Below, piece after piece: positions 34,801-45,398 of a DNA stretch of 64,000 nt. The translations under genes were made by a program, and so were the position numbers. Where the stretch lies: contig NW_020656077.1 in NCBI RefSeq assembly GCF_003589595.1, forward strand, positions 2,334,810 to 2,398,809, read 5' to 3'. The first letter of the stretch is position 1, and every line of letters starts with the position of its first letter. The notes beneath the pieces are model-generated. The model did no database searches and was not told the origin of the DNA. It saw nothing but the letters and a program-made list of their open reading frames with translations. The DNA comes from Hyposmocoma kahamanoa. Taxonomy: Eukaryota; Arthropoda; Insecta; Lepidoptera; Cosmopterigidae.

Positions 34801-36963
34801 ACAGGCTGATTATGCGGCGGTAGCACCACATAATTCGTACGTGCACGTTGACGAATTCGCCGGTCCAAAAGAGTTGGCCGCTTACCTGCATCGTCTTGAC
34901 AAGGATGATAGTCTCTACAACTCCTATTTCAAATGGAAAGTATGTCGCACTATTACACTACCGTAGTAAAATAATTACTATTTAGCAGTGGCGGATTTGC
35001 AGCATTGACCGCCCTAGGCCCCAGGACATGCAGTCTGTACCAGCCGCCCCTTTCTCAGCACTCATCACATACTGGTAGACTACATAAGGAATTTACTTTA
35101 TTGCTAACTTTTATCGAAATCGATTCAGAAATTTAGTATTTCATATTTTTAATAATTTTAATATTTTTGTAGAACATTGATTTGATATATCTCTGCCAGT
35201 TTACGGGGTGCACGCCAGTAAAGCGCCCAACCAGGCGTATTGATTTTTTCCGACACCTTCAACATTTATATTTATATTTCAGACAACTTACACAAAACCT
35301 AAATAAATTATACACTTGGCCCTTCCTCATGAATCACTCTGTCTATTGGTGGAAACCGCATGAAAATCGGTTCAGTAGTATTTTATCGCGATCAGACAGA
35401 CAGACTGACAGTTGCGGTCGTGATAATATGTAGTGATGTAGTGATTATACTTTACATTACAAATATGTAAATGTAACATACCTGTATTATACATAAAATG
35501 TATGGAAGTGATTTAGGAAGATTGTTGTTATACGATGCGGTGCAGTGCGACCCGCCATAATGTTCGTGAGCCTTTAGAATATTTAGGTACTTTGAGTTAT
35601 TTCTTATCACCATCAATGAAATTTTTTACACGTTTTGGCGCCCCTAAAATCTGGCCGCCATAAGCCTGCGCCTACTGGGCCTTAGGGCAAATCCGCCACT
35701 GCTATTTAGGTAGAAACGCATATCAAAAATTTTCAACAAAATACAACACCCGAATTTCGGGATTTAGACAGGAGAGATTTACACATTTAAAGTTTACGTA
35801 AATAATACTCAGCCCTTTCCGATCCCTGATAATAATCGGACACTAGATTACTTTTTGTTTTTTTTATGACTAGGAACTGCATTGCCCGTAGCTGCGGTTC
35901 AAGCTGTCGAAGGGAACGCCGCGCGCGATTGAAAAAAATGTATCCTTTATTTAATAAAGAATTTCTTGTAAAGAAATTCTGTTTCAGTTTTTGTTTGAAA
36001 CTGAACTGAGGTATAGATTTTAGGAGGTGAGGTGTGGAGGACGGCCACTCGCGGCCCGCAATCTACGCGCTGAAAATTAATATTATGAATAAAATAAGAA
36101 CAGGCGGAGAAAATTTGACTCAACTCCGACGTTTATATGCGTCTGACGGCGACTGCACTGGGCGATTTTCAAGTTTTGGGATATATGTTAATTTAATAAC
36201 TATAGGGCTCCAGTTGAAAATCATAATTTAGTGAGTTGTGTTTAATATTAATATAAATTTGAGTCCATATAAAAATTAAGTGCAAAGTTAGGTATTCAGA
36301 AATAATTCGTTTTAAATTTTATTTTGGCCTGTTTTCCGGATTTTATATGATCTAGTAAAGTACCGAATTAACACATTCTTTAAACGATATCCTTAGGTGT
36401 ATCGTATATTTTTTGTAAGACCTCTATTTAATTGCAAATACGTAAACCGTTTGATCTAGCGAAACAGCTTTTCCCGCTTCTTCTCCGGTGACCCGCGTTC
36501 AAGAAAAATATAACCTTGAGTAAAAAAAATAATTTAAAGTTACTCTTACAGTGCTCGGCGTAATACATTGCAGCGTAGCGTCGCCTATATAGCTGCAATT
36601 ATTTGAATTAGCAATTTGAGGCAATCTTTAACCAAATGCTTAACTCTGCCATTAACATCCCAGTTATCAAATAGCATTTCTAATTTTTGTTAGATTGAGG
36701 TTCCACTGATTTGATCTTCACAGCCATGTAATAATTTACACTTATGTTGTGTATTGCAGGGCACTGGAGAGTTTATAAACACGTATTTCTTCTGCCGGTT
36801 GTGTGCAATGTTGCACGCAAATGATCAAAGGCAACGCAAGCCGCGCTTCATAGACGAACAGGTGTGGTGGGATGAAGCGAACGGGCTGGGTTCAGAGGCA
36901 AGAAGGACTCCACCTCCACCGCGCCCTCTGAAGTCGGAAATCGTGTCAGCCTTTTTTAAATAA
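28856..36963 (+). CDS. FucTA: Core alpha-1,3-fucosyltransferase (GT10), FucTA type
   Basis: Golgi type II glycosyltransferase moving fucose from GDP-fucose to the Asn-linked GlcNAc of N-glycan cores, which creates the anti-HRP epitope in insects. Coding exons: 28856-28950, 29128-29274, 30455-30692, 30791-30988, 32467-32705, 34768-34939, 36760-36963; phases agree throughout and give 430 aa ending SAFFK. The first exon is proposed from MCMQWTACCALLSLQLLSLL, a short hydrophobic signal-anchor, and its phase (AG|T, Ser32) fits the next exon; it is the least certain part. Stem and N domain follow (RPWFMQGG; DRIIDQLMY; DAILFNEYH; TASYRRDSDI). The GT10 donor-binding domain has VAWFVSNCHTRNRRYEYA (aa 227-244), VDIYGWCG (253-260), AFENTNSKDYITEKFF (286-301) and DVLPVVMGA, with C-terminal NSYFKWKGTGEFINTYFFCR. 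Introns hold SINE, LINE and MITE insertions. Confidence 0.9.
29700..29850 (-). mobile_element. Mariner-like element end fragment
   Basis: About 150 bp nearly identical to 20585-20735: GTGGCATAAATGTTTTCAAA, CTGACCATTTA, and the terminal repeat GAAACTTATAGTGCGCC. Only one end is present, so this is a truncated copy of the element at 19800-20731. Confidence 0.8.
29890..30126. mobile_element. Small element with CAG(C/T)GGCGTAG-type ends
   Basis: Left CAGCGGCGTAGGGTGG and right AATGCTACGCCACTA form short imperfect terminal repeats about 236 bp apart. Ends of the CAGTGGCGTA type are common on hAT-related MITEs. Non-coding. Confidence 0.45.
30989..32466. other. FucTA intron containing a LINE fragment
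   Basis: Contains the degraded reverse-transcriptase-type fragment at about 31590-32010 on -. The remainder (AT-rich, a 61-codon ORF at 31234-31419) shows no recognisable feature. Confidence 0.4.
31590..32010 (-). pseudogene. Degraded non-LTR retrotransposon C-terminal fragment
   Basis: On -, translation with frameshifts reads LLYGAETW, then a YLRCLRPISNIKWQDRVPNT-like stretch, SWAEMYGIEALLKQCQLR and HVFRKKDHRLPK. This is the conserved region after the reverse transcriptase in many insect non-LTR elements (LLYG.ETW ... RCLR.I..I.W.D...N). Stops interrupt it. The clade cannot be fixed. Confidence 0.6.
33042..33074. repeat. Perfect palindrome with 15-bp arms
   Basis: GATACAAGGAATAAT and ATTATTCCTTGTATC flank a 3-nt centre, directly followed by a second small palindrome (cacatattatgtg). 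Non-coding, in a FucTA intron. Confidence 0.65.
33330..33530 (-). repeat. Inverted copy of the 11155-11340 repeat
   Basis: TGATTGACAAGCGCGCTGTC and the adjoining GTCGACCAACGAAGAATGA are the reverse complement of the stretch near 11200-11230, with similarity extending about 180 bp. It links the FucTA intron to the repeat beside the SAFB foldback element. Confidence 0.6.
33772..33983 (-). mobile_element. tRNA-derived SINE, copy 2
   Basis: Same family and orientation as 4755-4976: body with ACACATAGACAACCTCAAAT, B-box-like GGTTCGATTCCCAGG on -, head ending near GGCACGAAGG-type sequence. It has diverged by scattered substitutions. Antisense in a FucTA intron. Confidence 0.8.
34940..36759. other. 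Last FucTA intron
   Basis: Contains the inverted-repeat element 34985-35702. The rest (35703-36759) shows no recognised feature; 36034-36231 is open but without family similarity. Confidence 0.4.
34985..35702. mobile_element. 0.72-kb hAT-like non-autonomous element
   Basis: Ends GCAGTGGCGGATTTGC and GCAAATCCGCCACTGC are perfect inverted repeats of 16 bp, with looser complementarity inward (CGCCCTAGGCCCC versus GGGCCTTAGGGC). Inside, near 35330-35415, is the widespread insect repeat CCGCATGAAAATCGGTTCAG followed by AGACAGACAGAC, so the element is probably nested. CAGTGGCGGA-type ends suggest hAT-like. Confidence 0.65.
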
Positions 36964-37012
36964 CAATATTTCGCTTATGTACGTTCCGTTTATGTATTTT
37001 ATTTTAATTATA

Positions 37013-37491
37013 TACAGTGTGATAAAAAAATGACTGTCCATTTTTTCCTATGCATAAGATTCTGTAATGGAACACATTAGTGAAATAAAACAAAAAAAGA
37101 TTTCCCGATTTTTTGATGGTATTTCCCAATAATTTATAACACGTGGTTACCTCAAAAGAGTAAAAAAAATCGGCGCCGAGTTGTCTTAACGCTTAGGCGT
37201 CAGCACGTCGCACCGCGCGACAACAGACAGAGATAAGCGCATCGCGCGTTAGTAATAATTTGTTGTCTGACATATACATAGACTCGTGCGCTGACTCCGC
37301 CCACTGCCACTCTTGCACACCATTCTTACAAGATAGCAAAGCAAGGGCGTCTGTTAATCATCGGGTGTCAATATTGTCCACGTTTTGGCGGAAAACTTTG
37401 AGACGTCATAATTTATTTATTTGCTAAGTAGTTGGAAAAAAAACCGAACATGTATTTTTTATTTCCATTATGGTTTTTTTATCACCCTGTA
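37013..37491. mobile_element. 0.48-kb MITE starting 49 bp after the FucTA stop codon
   Basis: Left TACAGTGTGATAAAAAAATG and right TTTTTTTATCACCCTGTA form terminal inverted repeats of about 18 bp with TA ends. It contains AATAAA at 37084-37089, the first such signal after the FucTA stop codon at 36961, so the FucTA transcript may end inside the MITE. Confidence 0.7.
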
Positions 37492-37837
37492 TTTATATTG
37501 TATACTCACTTGATTTTGTGTTTCCTTGAACCCTACAACTTTACCTACGTTTTGTCTTAGTGAACGCTATCGGTGAGCTGATGATTTTATACCATTTTCT
37601 AAACTTGAAAACTGCACTCAAAATGAAATGGACAGAACATTTAAACGAGCGGAGTATTTAAGTAATTCTATAATTTAATCGTCAAGTATTCGATGAGAAT
37701 TGAAAGTATACGAACCACGGAATAAAAGTATTTGGTCGGTGATACGAACAAACACGAAACAAACCACGACGATTATTTGTTATAATAGAACATTGCAACT
37801 GTACTGCATTTGCAACGGACAAGTTTAGAAACAGATA

Positions 37838-38095
37838 AATGAAATGAAATGAAATGAAAATTTATTTGCTTAAAATGTGGTGAACAAGAGATGGAACACA
37901 GCAGAGAGATAGAGCTCATATTTTACCACATCTGACATGCAAAATTATACATATAGTGATTGAATTAATTGATTAGATTACAAATAATATCAGTAGACAT
38001 GCACAAAACATCCTTAAAGTTCTAATTTTGTTTCAATACATAGTCAATTAAATTAATAACAAAATTTATGAAGGAAATGAAACTATTTTTCCGGA
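37838..38095 (-). mobile_element. Probable 3' end of an antisense LINE
   Basis: A GAAAT pentamer repeat (aaatgaaatgaaatgaaatg) at 37838-37858 followed by 240 bp of AT-rich sequence has the look of a non-LTR 3' tail in antisense. No coding piece adjoins, so this is weak. Confidence 0.3.
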
Positions 38096-38120
38096 TTTAA
38101 ATCGCGTATATTTGTTTTTT

Positions 38121-38220
38121 NNNNNNNNNNNNNNNNNNNNNNNNNNNNNNNNNNNNNNNNNNNNNNNNNNNNNNNNNNNNNNNNNNNNNNNNNNNNNNNN
38201 NNNNNNNNNNNNNNNNNNNN
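38121..38220. other. Assembly gap (100 N)
   Basis: One hundred N directly followed by a (TA)n run (38221-38248). The simple repeat probably caused the gap. Confidence 0.99.
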
Positions 38221-38251
<31 letters not shown>

Positions 38252-38464
38252 TATAAAAATCTAATATAAAAAAATCCATATATATATATATATGGATTTT
38301 TTTTCTCTATTAGCACGCTGCAGAGACGGACGTGTCTGCTAGCATTATATAATTTAAATTTAATAAATAATAAACCTGTAACTGTGTCGCCGCTGTATCA
38401 GCGCTTTTCACTTTGTGTTTTGTGATGCTACGTGTGTCCTTGTGCTTCTTTCAAATTATGAAGA

Positions 38465-39706
38465 ATGAGTAGCCCGTTTAACAGAAGTACGATGACGAAT
38501 CGTAGCCCACCTCCCGTTAGACGGCACGTGGAATTGGACCCATCCCCAGCTCAAGCCTCAGCCCTCACCCTTTCTACGCCTGCACTGACTATAGACGCGG
38601 TCTCGACTCATGAAATTCAGAGATGGATGAGTCAAATAGAACAATGCCTGAATGACATCTGCACTATTTCTGGAGATGGGAAACTGAATACGGAGCAGAA
38701 GCTAAAAATTAGCAACATTAGCAGGTCAGTACTTGGAGGCGTCTCTCAATTGGCGGTGTAATATCAGTCCCTAAAACAAAAATATATTTCAGCCAATTCT
38801 TTGATCAGCACATTGAAAGATCAAGTCAATGTTGGTGACCAATTAAAAGACTTAAAATCTTGCGTACAGTCAGGCCCCAGAGTATCAACCCAGTCTTTTG
38901 CGGACATAGTTAGGAAGAGTGGTTTGCCCTCAGTATGTCCATCGAACAGTATTGCTATTTACCCACCCAATAAAGATGCGTCGAGCGATGACACTAGAAA
39001 AATTGTTCAGAATCTAATTAAGCCTGAAGAATTGAAACTGCATATCAGCGGTATGCGTAAAACAAAATGTGGAGGAGTTATTATAAGCACGGAGAGTAAG
39101 GAAGACATACTAAAGCTCAAACAGTCTGAACAACTGAAAAAATCAGGCCTGAAATTAGAAGATGCGAACAAAAACGGCCAAAGATAATATTATTGGGTGT
39201 GCCCCATGCATGTCATGTCAAATAAGGAATTATTTGACTGCTTGTACGATCAAAATTTGTCGGAGAAACATCCTAGCTTAAATAAAAGCAACATAGAGAG
39301 CGCAATTAAATTTAGTCATAAGTCAGGCAAAAAGGACGAGGCTATCTGTAACTATGTGCTAGAAGTGTGTGCTCCCATTCGGAGGACACTCATAGAACAG
39401 CAACGTGTCTACATTAACTGGTCTTCATGTGCGGTTCGAGATTACACACGCGTAACTAGATGTTACAAATGCCAACAGTATGGGCACTCAGCAAAGTTCT
39501 GCCGGGATACAGAGCCCACGTGCGGCCACTGCGGCGGTGCAGGCCACTCCATCAAGGAGAGTACTAAGCACGCGGAACCCGCGAAGTGCGCCACCTGTGT
39601 ACGCTTTAACAAACCAGGTAATCATAAAACAGGAGATGAACAATGTCCTGCTAGGAAGAGCGCAATAGCGAGACACGTGAGTAATACTGATTATGAGGGC
39701 GCCTAG
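38465..39706 (+). pseudogene. LINE ORF1 (gag-like, CCHC zinc knuckles), two stop codons
   Basis: Open pieces 38465-38761, 38801-39187 and 39197-39706 read as one ORF1-type protein apart from TAA at 38759 and a break at TAA 39185. The C terminus has zinc knuckle CYKCQQYGHSAKFC (39461-39502), a second knuckle CGHCGGAGHSIKES in which the last Cys is Ser, and a third CATCVRFNKPGNHK...C. ORF1 proteins of this group bind element RNA. The stops show this copy is dead. Confidence 0.8.
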
Positions 39707-39826
39707 AGCGCCGCGTTCCTTCTCTACCACAGCACAAACACGGACTCCATTGTAAATGATCTAGCCCAAGACATTGATGCAACTTGCGAATATAAATCCA
39801 TAACATGCGACCCAGATCAGTGCCCC

Positions 39827-42700
39827 ATGTTTAATTCCATGTCTAATTCTAATTTAAAAATAGTTCTACAAAATATTAGAAGTACAAGTTGTAATTTTGA
39901 CGGTCTTTTATCGTTACTAAACCCTATTAATTTTGAGCCTGACATCTTTGTTTTAACTGAGTGTAGATTACCCAAAACGTCCTCAATTCCACACTTGGAT
40001 GGGTATAATTCGTATGTTAGTGAGGAAAGCAACGTATTACAGAACGATGGAGTAGCTTTTTACGTCAAAAACGACATACCCAACGTATTGATAGAGGAAC
40101 CTAAAATAGTGGATGCTAACAGTTTGACTTTAAAAATTGAGAATGACATTGCAATTGTAGCAATTTATCGCTCCCCCTCATACAGAAATATCACAAATTT
40201 TTTACTTTCCCTAAGTGATATTATGAAATCACTTTCATCTTTCCGTAACGTATTTATTCTTGGTGACCTAAATATTGACATTAAGTTTGACAATGAAGAT
40301 AGCAACTCCGGCGAATACTTAAATCAAGCAGCTTCTCGTGGCTACCTCCCCACTCATCAACATCCGACGAGAGACTACAATTGCTTAGACCATATATTAG
40401 CCAAAACCATCCTTACCGTAAAAACTATAGTATTAAAAACTACTCTAACTGACCACTATACCTTATTACTAAGCCTAGAAAAAAACTTAATTAGAACACA
40501 ATCTTTTAATTCTTATACAGAACTAAATAAGGAGGGCGTGTCTCGTGAACTTGCAAACTTAGATAAGTCTCCAATATACAATTCAAGTGATGCTAACGCA
40601 GCGATGGAGTATTTGATCTGTTCGCTCACTAAAATAATAGAAAATAATACAACAAACAAAACATTCACGCGCCGCTATAAAATACTTAAACCTTGGATTA
40701 CTCCAGGTTTGCTGCGCTGTATTAAAAATAGAGATAAATTACACAAAAAAATTTGTTCAGTTTCCGGATAATGCAATATTTAAAATTACTTGTTATAGAT
40801 ATAGAAATTTTTGTAACAATTTATTAAAGAAATTGAAACGTCAATACAAAAAGTTGCAAATAATTAATGCAGGTCATGATAAAAAAAGATTATGGAAAGT
40901 CATCAAAAATATCACGAACATGACTAACTCGAAATCGTCCGCTCTACAATGAATTGTAGATGCAGACAATACAGTGCAAACTGTTAACGCAGCAAATGAA
41001 TTCTTCACTAGTGTAGGAAAACTTTTAGCTGAAAAAGCGGAAATAAACCTTCCGCTTTCAACTACAACCATGACCTCGTCACGCGCTTCACAACTGCACT
41101 CGTTTGTCTTAAACAACACTGACGAACTCGAAATTGAAAATATTATTATGACTTTAAGAAATGACTGTGCGACAGGAATTGACAAAATACCTTGTTCTTT
41201 CATTAAACAAAATAGATTACATTTGATTTCACCCCTGACTTACATATTTAATCTCTGTCTATCGACAGGAACGTTTCCCAAAGTACTAAAAACAGCCCTT
41301 GTAAAACCTATTTACAAAAGCGGTGATAAGAGCAATATTAACAATTACCGACCAATTGCCATATTACCATCTCTCTCTAAAATACTAGAAAAAATAATTT
41401 ACAAAAGGCTTGTTAACTATTTAGAAACGAAGAAACTTCTCTCGACGTCCCAATGTGTGGGTTCAGACAAGGACTATCGACAAACGACGCAGTCGATGAG
41501 CTGACGGAATACATCGTAAGAAATTTGGACTTGAGGAATAAATGTTTGGCAATATTCCTTGACCTCGCAAAAGCTTTTGACACTGTAAACATACCAATAC
41601 TTTTAAACAAGTTAGAAGCACTTGGAATTAGAGGAATACAGCTCAAACTTTTACAGGACTATCTTTCTGACAGAAAACAGCGCGTGACTATTGACAAAAT
41701 AACGAGTGCTGAATTACCGGTTGAATATGGTGTTCCCCAAGGAAGCATCATAGGGACTATCTTATTCCTTGTCTATATTAATCAACTATGCGCTCTCCCC
41801 CTCTCTGGTGGCAAGATCATATCTTACGCTGATGACACAGTTCTATTATTCAGTGCCCCAAGTTGGAATGAAATCTTTACACAAGCTCAATTTGGTTTTA
41901 ACTCGGTAACCGACTGGCTTAGAGCAAATGCCCTGACACTTAATACTACCAAAACTAAATACATCACTTTCTCCTACAATATTTCCTCACAACCTGTTGA
42001 GAATGCTTACTCAATAGTAGTTCACAATTGTGTTGGCCCTCGATCTCTTGGATGCCTCTGTACTTGCTCAAAACTGGACAGCACAAGCAATATTAAATAT
42101 TTAGGTGTCATAATTGACCAACATCTCAATTTCAAACAGCATATACTGGCGCTAACTTCTAGAGTTCGAAAATTAATTTATGTATTTAAAAATTTAAGAT
42201 ACTCGGCCAGCAGCGCCCTTCTCAAATCAGTTTATTTAGCCCTTTGTCAATCACTGTTACTTTACTGCGTTACATCCTGGGGCGGTGCACATGAGACCGC
42301 TCTGATACACTTGGAAAGAGCGCAGAGAGCTGTTCTTAAAGTGATCAACTTTCGTCCTTTCGATTACCCAACCCACAAATTACTAAACGAGTGCGATGTT
42401 CTATCTGTTCGGCAACTGTTTATCCTGCAAATAATTATGAAAAAGCACTCAATTACTCCATATGATTACATGACTGTAACTAAGCAAAGACGACACGATC
42501 CCTTTTTATCTCGTACTCAACTCGGCACAGCACACTCACATAGATTCTTCTGCTTCCTTGGCACATTCCTTTATTTTAAAATAAATTCTACTTTGCATTA
42601 TTTTCATATGAATAAAACTGAATGTAAAAAGACCGTCAAATTTTGGGTTAAGAGTAAAACCTACAATGATACCGAGAACTTGTTGGAAGTTATTTCATAA
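39827..42700 (+). pseudogene. LINE ORF2 (APE endonuclease and reverse transcriptase), broken
   Basis: 39827-40771 is the endonuclease part (LQNIRSTSCNFDGL; FVLTECR; IYRSPSY; FILGDLNIDI; LDHIL; TDHYTLLLSL). A stop at 40769 and a frame change follow. 40974-41504 is the start of the reverse transcriptase (DCATGIDKIPCSFIKQN; NNYRPIAILPSLSKILEKII). A 2-nt insertion near 41455 inside SQCGFRQG shifts the frame, and 41453-42700 continues with FLDLAKAFDTVN, YGVPQGSIIGTILF and the catalytic YADD (41825-41836), ending TENLLEVIS. The element cannot make full-length ORF2. Confidence 0.85.
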
Positions 42701-43047
42701 TTTATATTTATATAATATGTAATGTTTAACTACTTATCTTTTATTTGTTAAATTTATAAAATCTTTTTTTTTTTAAGCTTTGTTATGAAAAATGCACTAT
42801 TATGCCAAAAATACAGGTACACATGTACTTAGTTTAGACATCGCAATTGCACTGTTAGGCACTAAGATTAAAATGTTTAATTTTATCATGATTATTTTAT
42901 ATAATTTAGATTTTTTGTTGTTTTGTTTATTACTGTTATTTTAATATTTTATCTTCAATTACATTGTTTTCATTATAATTGTATTAGATTAAGTAATATT
43001 GAAATAAATTTATCTTTATCTTATTTATCTTTATCTTTATCTTTATC

Positions 43048-43083
<36 letters not shown>

Positions 43084-43267
43084 ATTAATAACTAATGTAA
43101 CTATAGTTGCATTATTTTAGGCAGCCAAAACTGTGTGTGGTGATGACACATTTCGCAACCTCTTCAAAACGTATACGTAGCGATGTAACTTGTTTATTAA
43201 TGCCACCACATGTTGCGACCAATGTTGCAGGCACTGTCTCTTTCTACGCCTAAGAATACTGTTAAGT

Positions 43268-43760
43268 TTACCTCCTGTATACCGACATCCTTGATTTAAT
43301 ATTAAGTTTCATTTTAGTTTGTCGACTTGTACCAAATTGAATGAATTTAGTTTTTGTCAAGTTTACAGTTAAATTATTGTCAATTAGCCAATTTATTATT
43401 AAATCTATTGTATTATTAATGTCTGATTCATGGTTAAAAATGTCATTTTTGTATGGTATTATGACTGAAATGTCATCTGCAAACAATATACATTTGTGTT
43501 GGGTAATCTCTGGTAGGTCATTTATGTACAGCAAGAATAATAGCGGGCCGAGAACGCTACCTTGCGGGACACCACATGCATTGACTCTATATTGCGATTT
43601 TGCTAACTCTACATAGCCATTTTTTGTTTGGTATTTTATTTCTACAGCCTGTTTTCTCTTTTCTAAATAAGAAGCCAACCAGCTGAGGGCCACACCTCTA
43701 ACACCTAAGTTATTCAGTTTTATTCAGTAGAATATCATGTGATACAAAGAACGTGCTACT
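43268..43760 (-). pseudogene. Second non-LTR reverse transcriptase fragment (antisense)
   Basis: On -, ALSWLASYLEKRKQAVEI, ACGVPQGSVLGPLLFLLYIN, ILFADDISVII and NNLTVNLTKTKFIQF give the palm and YADD-type (FADD) block of a reverse transcriptase distinct from that of 39827-42700. Upstream SHDILLNK is recognisable after a frameshift, so it reaches about 43760. Only the middle of the enzyme remains, in opposite orientation to the neighbouring LINE. Confidence 0.8.
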
Positions 43761-43769
43761 TTACATCCA

Positions 43770-44051
43770 GTGCAATTTAGGAACATTCATAAAAAAAAAT
43801 CAGTGAAAAATATAGTGAATGGAAGTTTAAAACGTATTGGACGAAATATACTGGCTCTACCGTTTACTCATTTCGATGATGCTAACAATTTTATTAATAA
43901 TCCTTGTTTAGAGACTTACAAATTAAAAGCTTTCATTCCAACATTTACTGTAACGAGTTATCATCAGCAATCTAAAATAGTCCAAAAGATTAAGTACCAC
44001 TTGAAACTTCTGTGTTCACCGGAGAATGTTTTGGTTTGTTTATATGTGTAA
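43770..44051 (+). other. 93-codon ORF, unrecognised, between LINE fragments
   Basis: Open from 43770 to TAA at 44049. No family motif is recognised. It lies between two retroelement fragments and begins within repeat-like sequence, so it may be part of a decayed element. Function unknown. Confidence 0.2.
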
Positions 44052-44257
44052 AGTTTATTCTAATAGCCAAGTTAAATAATATTTTCCGACTCTATGAGCG
44101 CATTACAATCTTTTTATTATAATATAATAATTGCCTAAGTTTCCATTTAGTTTATGACTAAATGCATCTCAATGCATTTAGTTTAAACCAGCTGATTTGC
44201 CCCGTTATATTAGAAACTAGAAATTTACTTCATCAGTGAGTGTACATTAAAAGGTTA

Positions 44258-44600
44258 TTCTGTAGCGTTCCTTGGGTGCCGAGTCATTGCGGCATCACAG
44301 GCAATTAACGAATTTGGCGATGATTTATGTCAGGAATTCCTGGCAGGAATGTTGGACTGTTAGCAGCTGAATGTAGAGGTCGTTATATGCGAGTATACAA
44401 TTCTATTCCTACTAAGTCTTGGTTTTCCAAAATTAAATTTGGATAGTTGGCCACAAGTGTACTGGTTCGCATGAGACTGGGGGATGTGTCTTGTCCGACC
44501 TACTTAGCCAAGTTTAAAATTATAGACAGGAATCTTTGCGAGTGTGGAGAGACAGAGGTGATCGAAATCATATTGTACTGATCTTCCTTTATACGATCAT
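44258..44600 (+). pseudogene. RNase H / C-terminal fragment of another non-LTR element
   Basis: SVPWVPSHCGITGN (about 44264-44308) is the conserved RNase H block of RNase H-bearing insect non-LTR elements. After a degraded stretch, LVRMRLGDVSCPTYLAKFKI and NLCECGETE (44459-44563) match the Cys-containing C terminus of such elements. Stops interrupt. It differs from the CR1/Jockey copy upstream, which lacks this domain. Confidence 0.6.
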
Positions 44601-45398
44601 TCCTTTTTATACCATGTCCTCATCTCCATTGACTTCCCTCTTCCTAATACTGTAAAGCTTATATATTTTATCATTTATTAGTTCTATTATCTATAAATAT
44701 GTAGCTATATATTACATTTGTTCATACTTTTTTATATTTAGGTATTTCTATTTAACCTTAATCGCACTCACCGGATCCTTTCTTCCAAATTATTTTCCTT
44801 TCCGTACTTACGTAGTATTCCGTAAATAAGTTTGCCCGTTTTGCATAGGCAGAAATGCAAACCGCGAAGTGACAGAAACAAAACAAAAAGGAACTTGTAA
44901 TGGTAGTTCAAGTTATCTCATTTCCATTTCCTTTCATAAATTCCATCCATCATTGGTTAGATTTACTTACCACCTATCCTATCCTGTTGATCACTTTTCC
45001 AAAATTCCGTTTGCTTTGATTTTTATTTCGCGATTTCCTTTCCCCGTTCTTAATTTCATATTAATATCCATAAACCCAACCAAAGTTCCACAACAACAAC
45101 TGCAACGACAATAATAATTATCCTGAAATCTCAAGAAGCAAGAAAATATTTATTTGGAAGAATTATCAAAAATTTGCAACTCGGTGGAAATTGCATATGG
45201 CCAAAAACTGGACGCCATAGTGCCAAAGTATAAAAAGAAAAAAAAAGTATGTGGAAGAAAGTTTTTTGATTTTGTCCGAGGATGGAACAAAATATTTTTT
45301 TCACATTTTAGCTTTGAACCAACGCAAGTCAATTTACTCTTGTTTTTATTACAAATACAAAGAGTGTAAAACTTATAATTACGTTAAGTTTTAAAGAA
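44601..45398. other. Upstream region of HMCES, nothing recognised
   Basis: AT-rich. ORFs at 44869-45114 and 45154-45369 have no family similarity. The HMCES promoter should lie near the right end. Confidence 0.3.

Larger units (their letters stand above)
38300..43050 (+). mobile_element. CR1/Jockey-group non-LTR retrotransposon, nearly full length, inactivated
   Basis: 5' UTR-like leader (about 38300-38464), gag-like ORF1 (38465-39706, two in-frame stops), ORF2 with endonuclease and reverse transcriptase (39827-42700, broken) and a 3' UTR ending in a (TTTATC)n-type microsatellite tail (about 43008-43050). Order, CCHC knuckles in ORF1, APE endonuclease, absence of an RNase H domain and a short-repeat 3' tail suit the CR1/Jockey group. 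It sits downstream of FucTA in the same orientation. Confidence 0.85.

Noticed and set aside
43008..43080. (TTTATC)n and (AT)n runs considered as a regulatory array
   Set aside because: Best explained as the 3' tail of the adjacent non-LTR element followed by a microsatellite.
45154..45369. 71-codon ORF just upstream of HMCES
   Set aside because: Lys-rich, AT-biased, no homology recognised and no splice link to the HMCES start.
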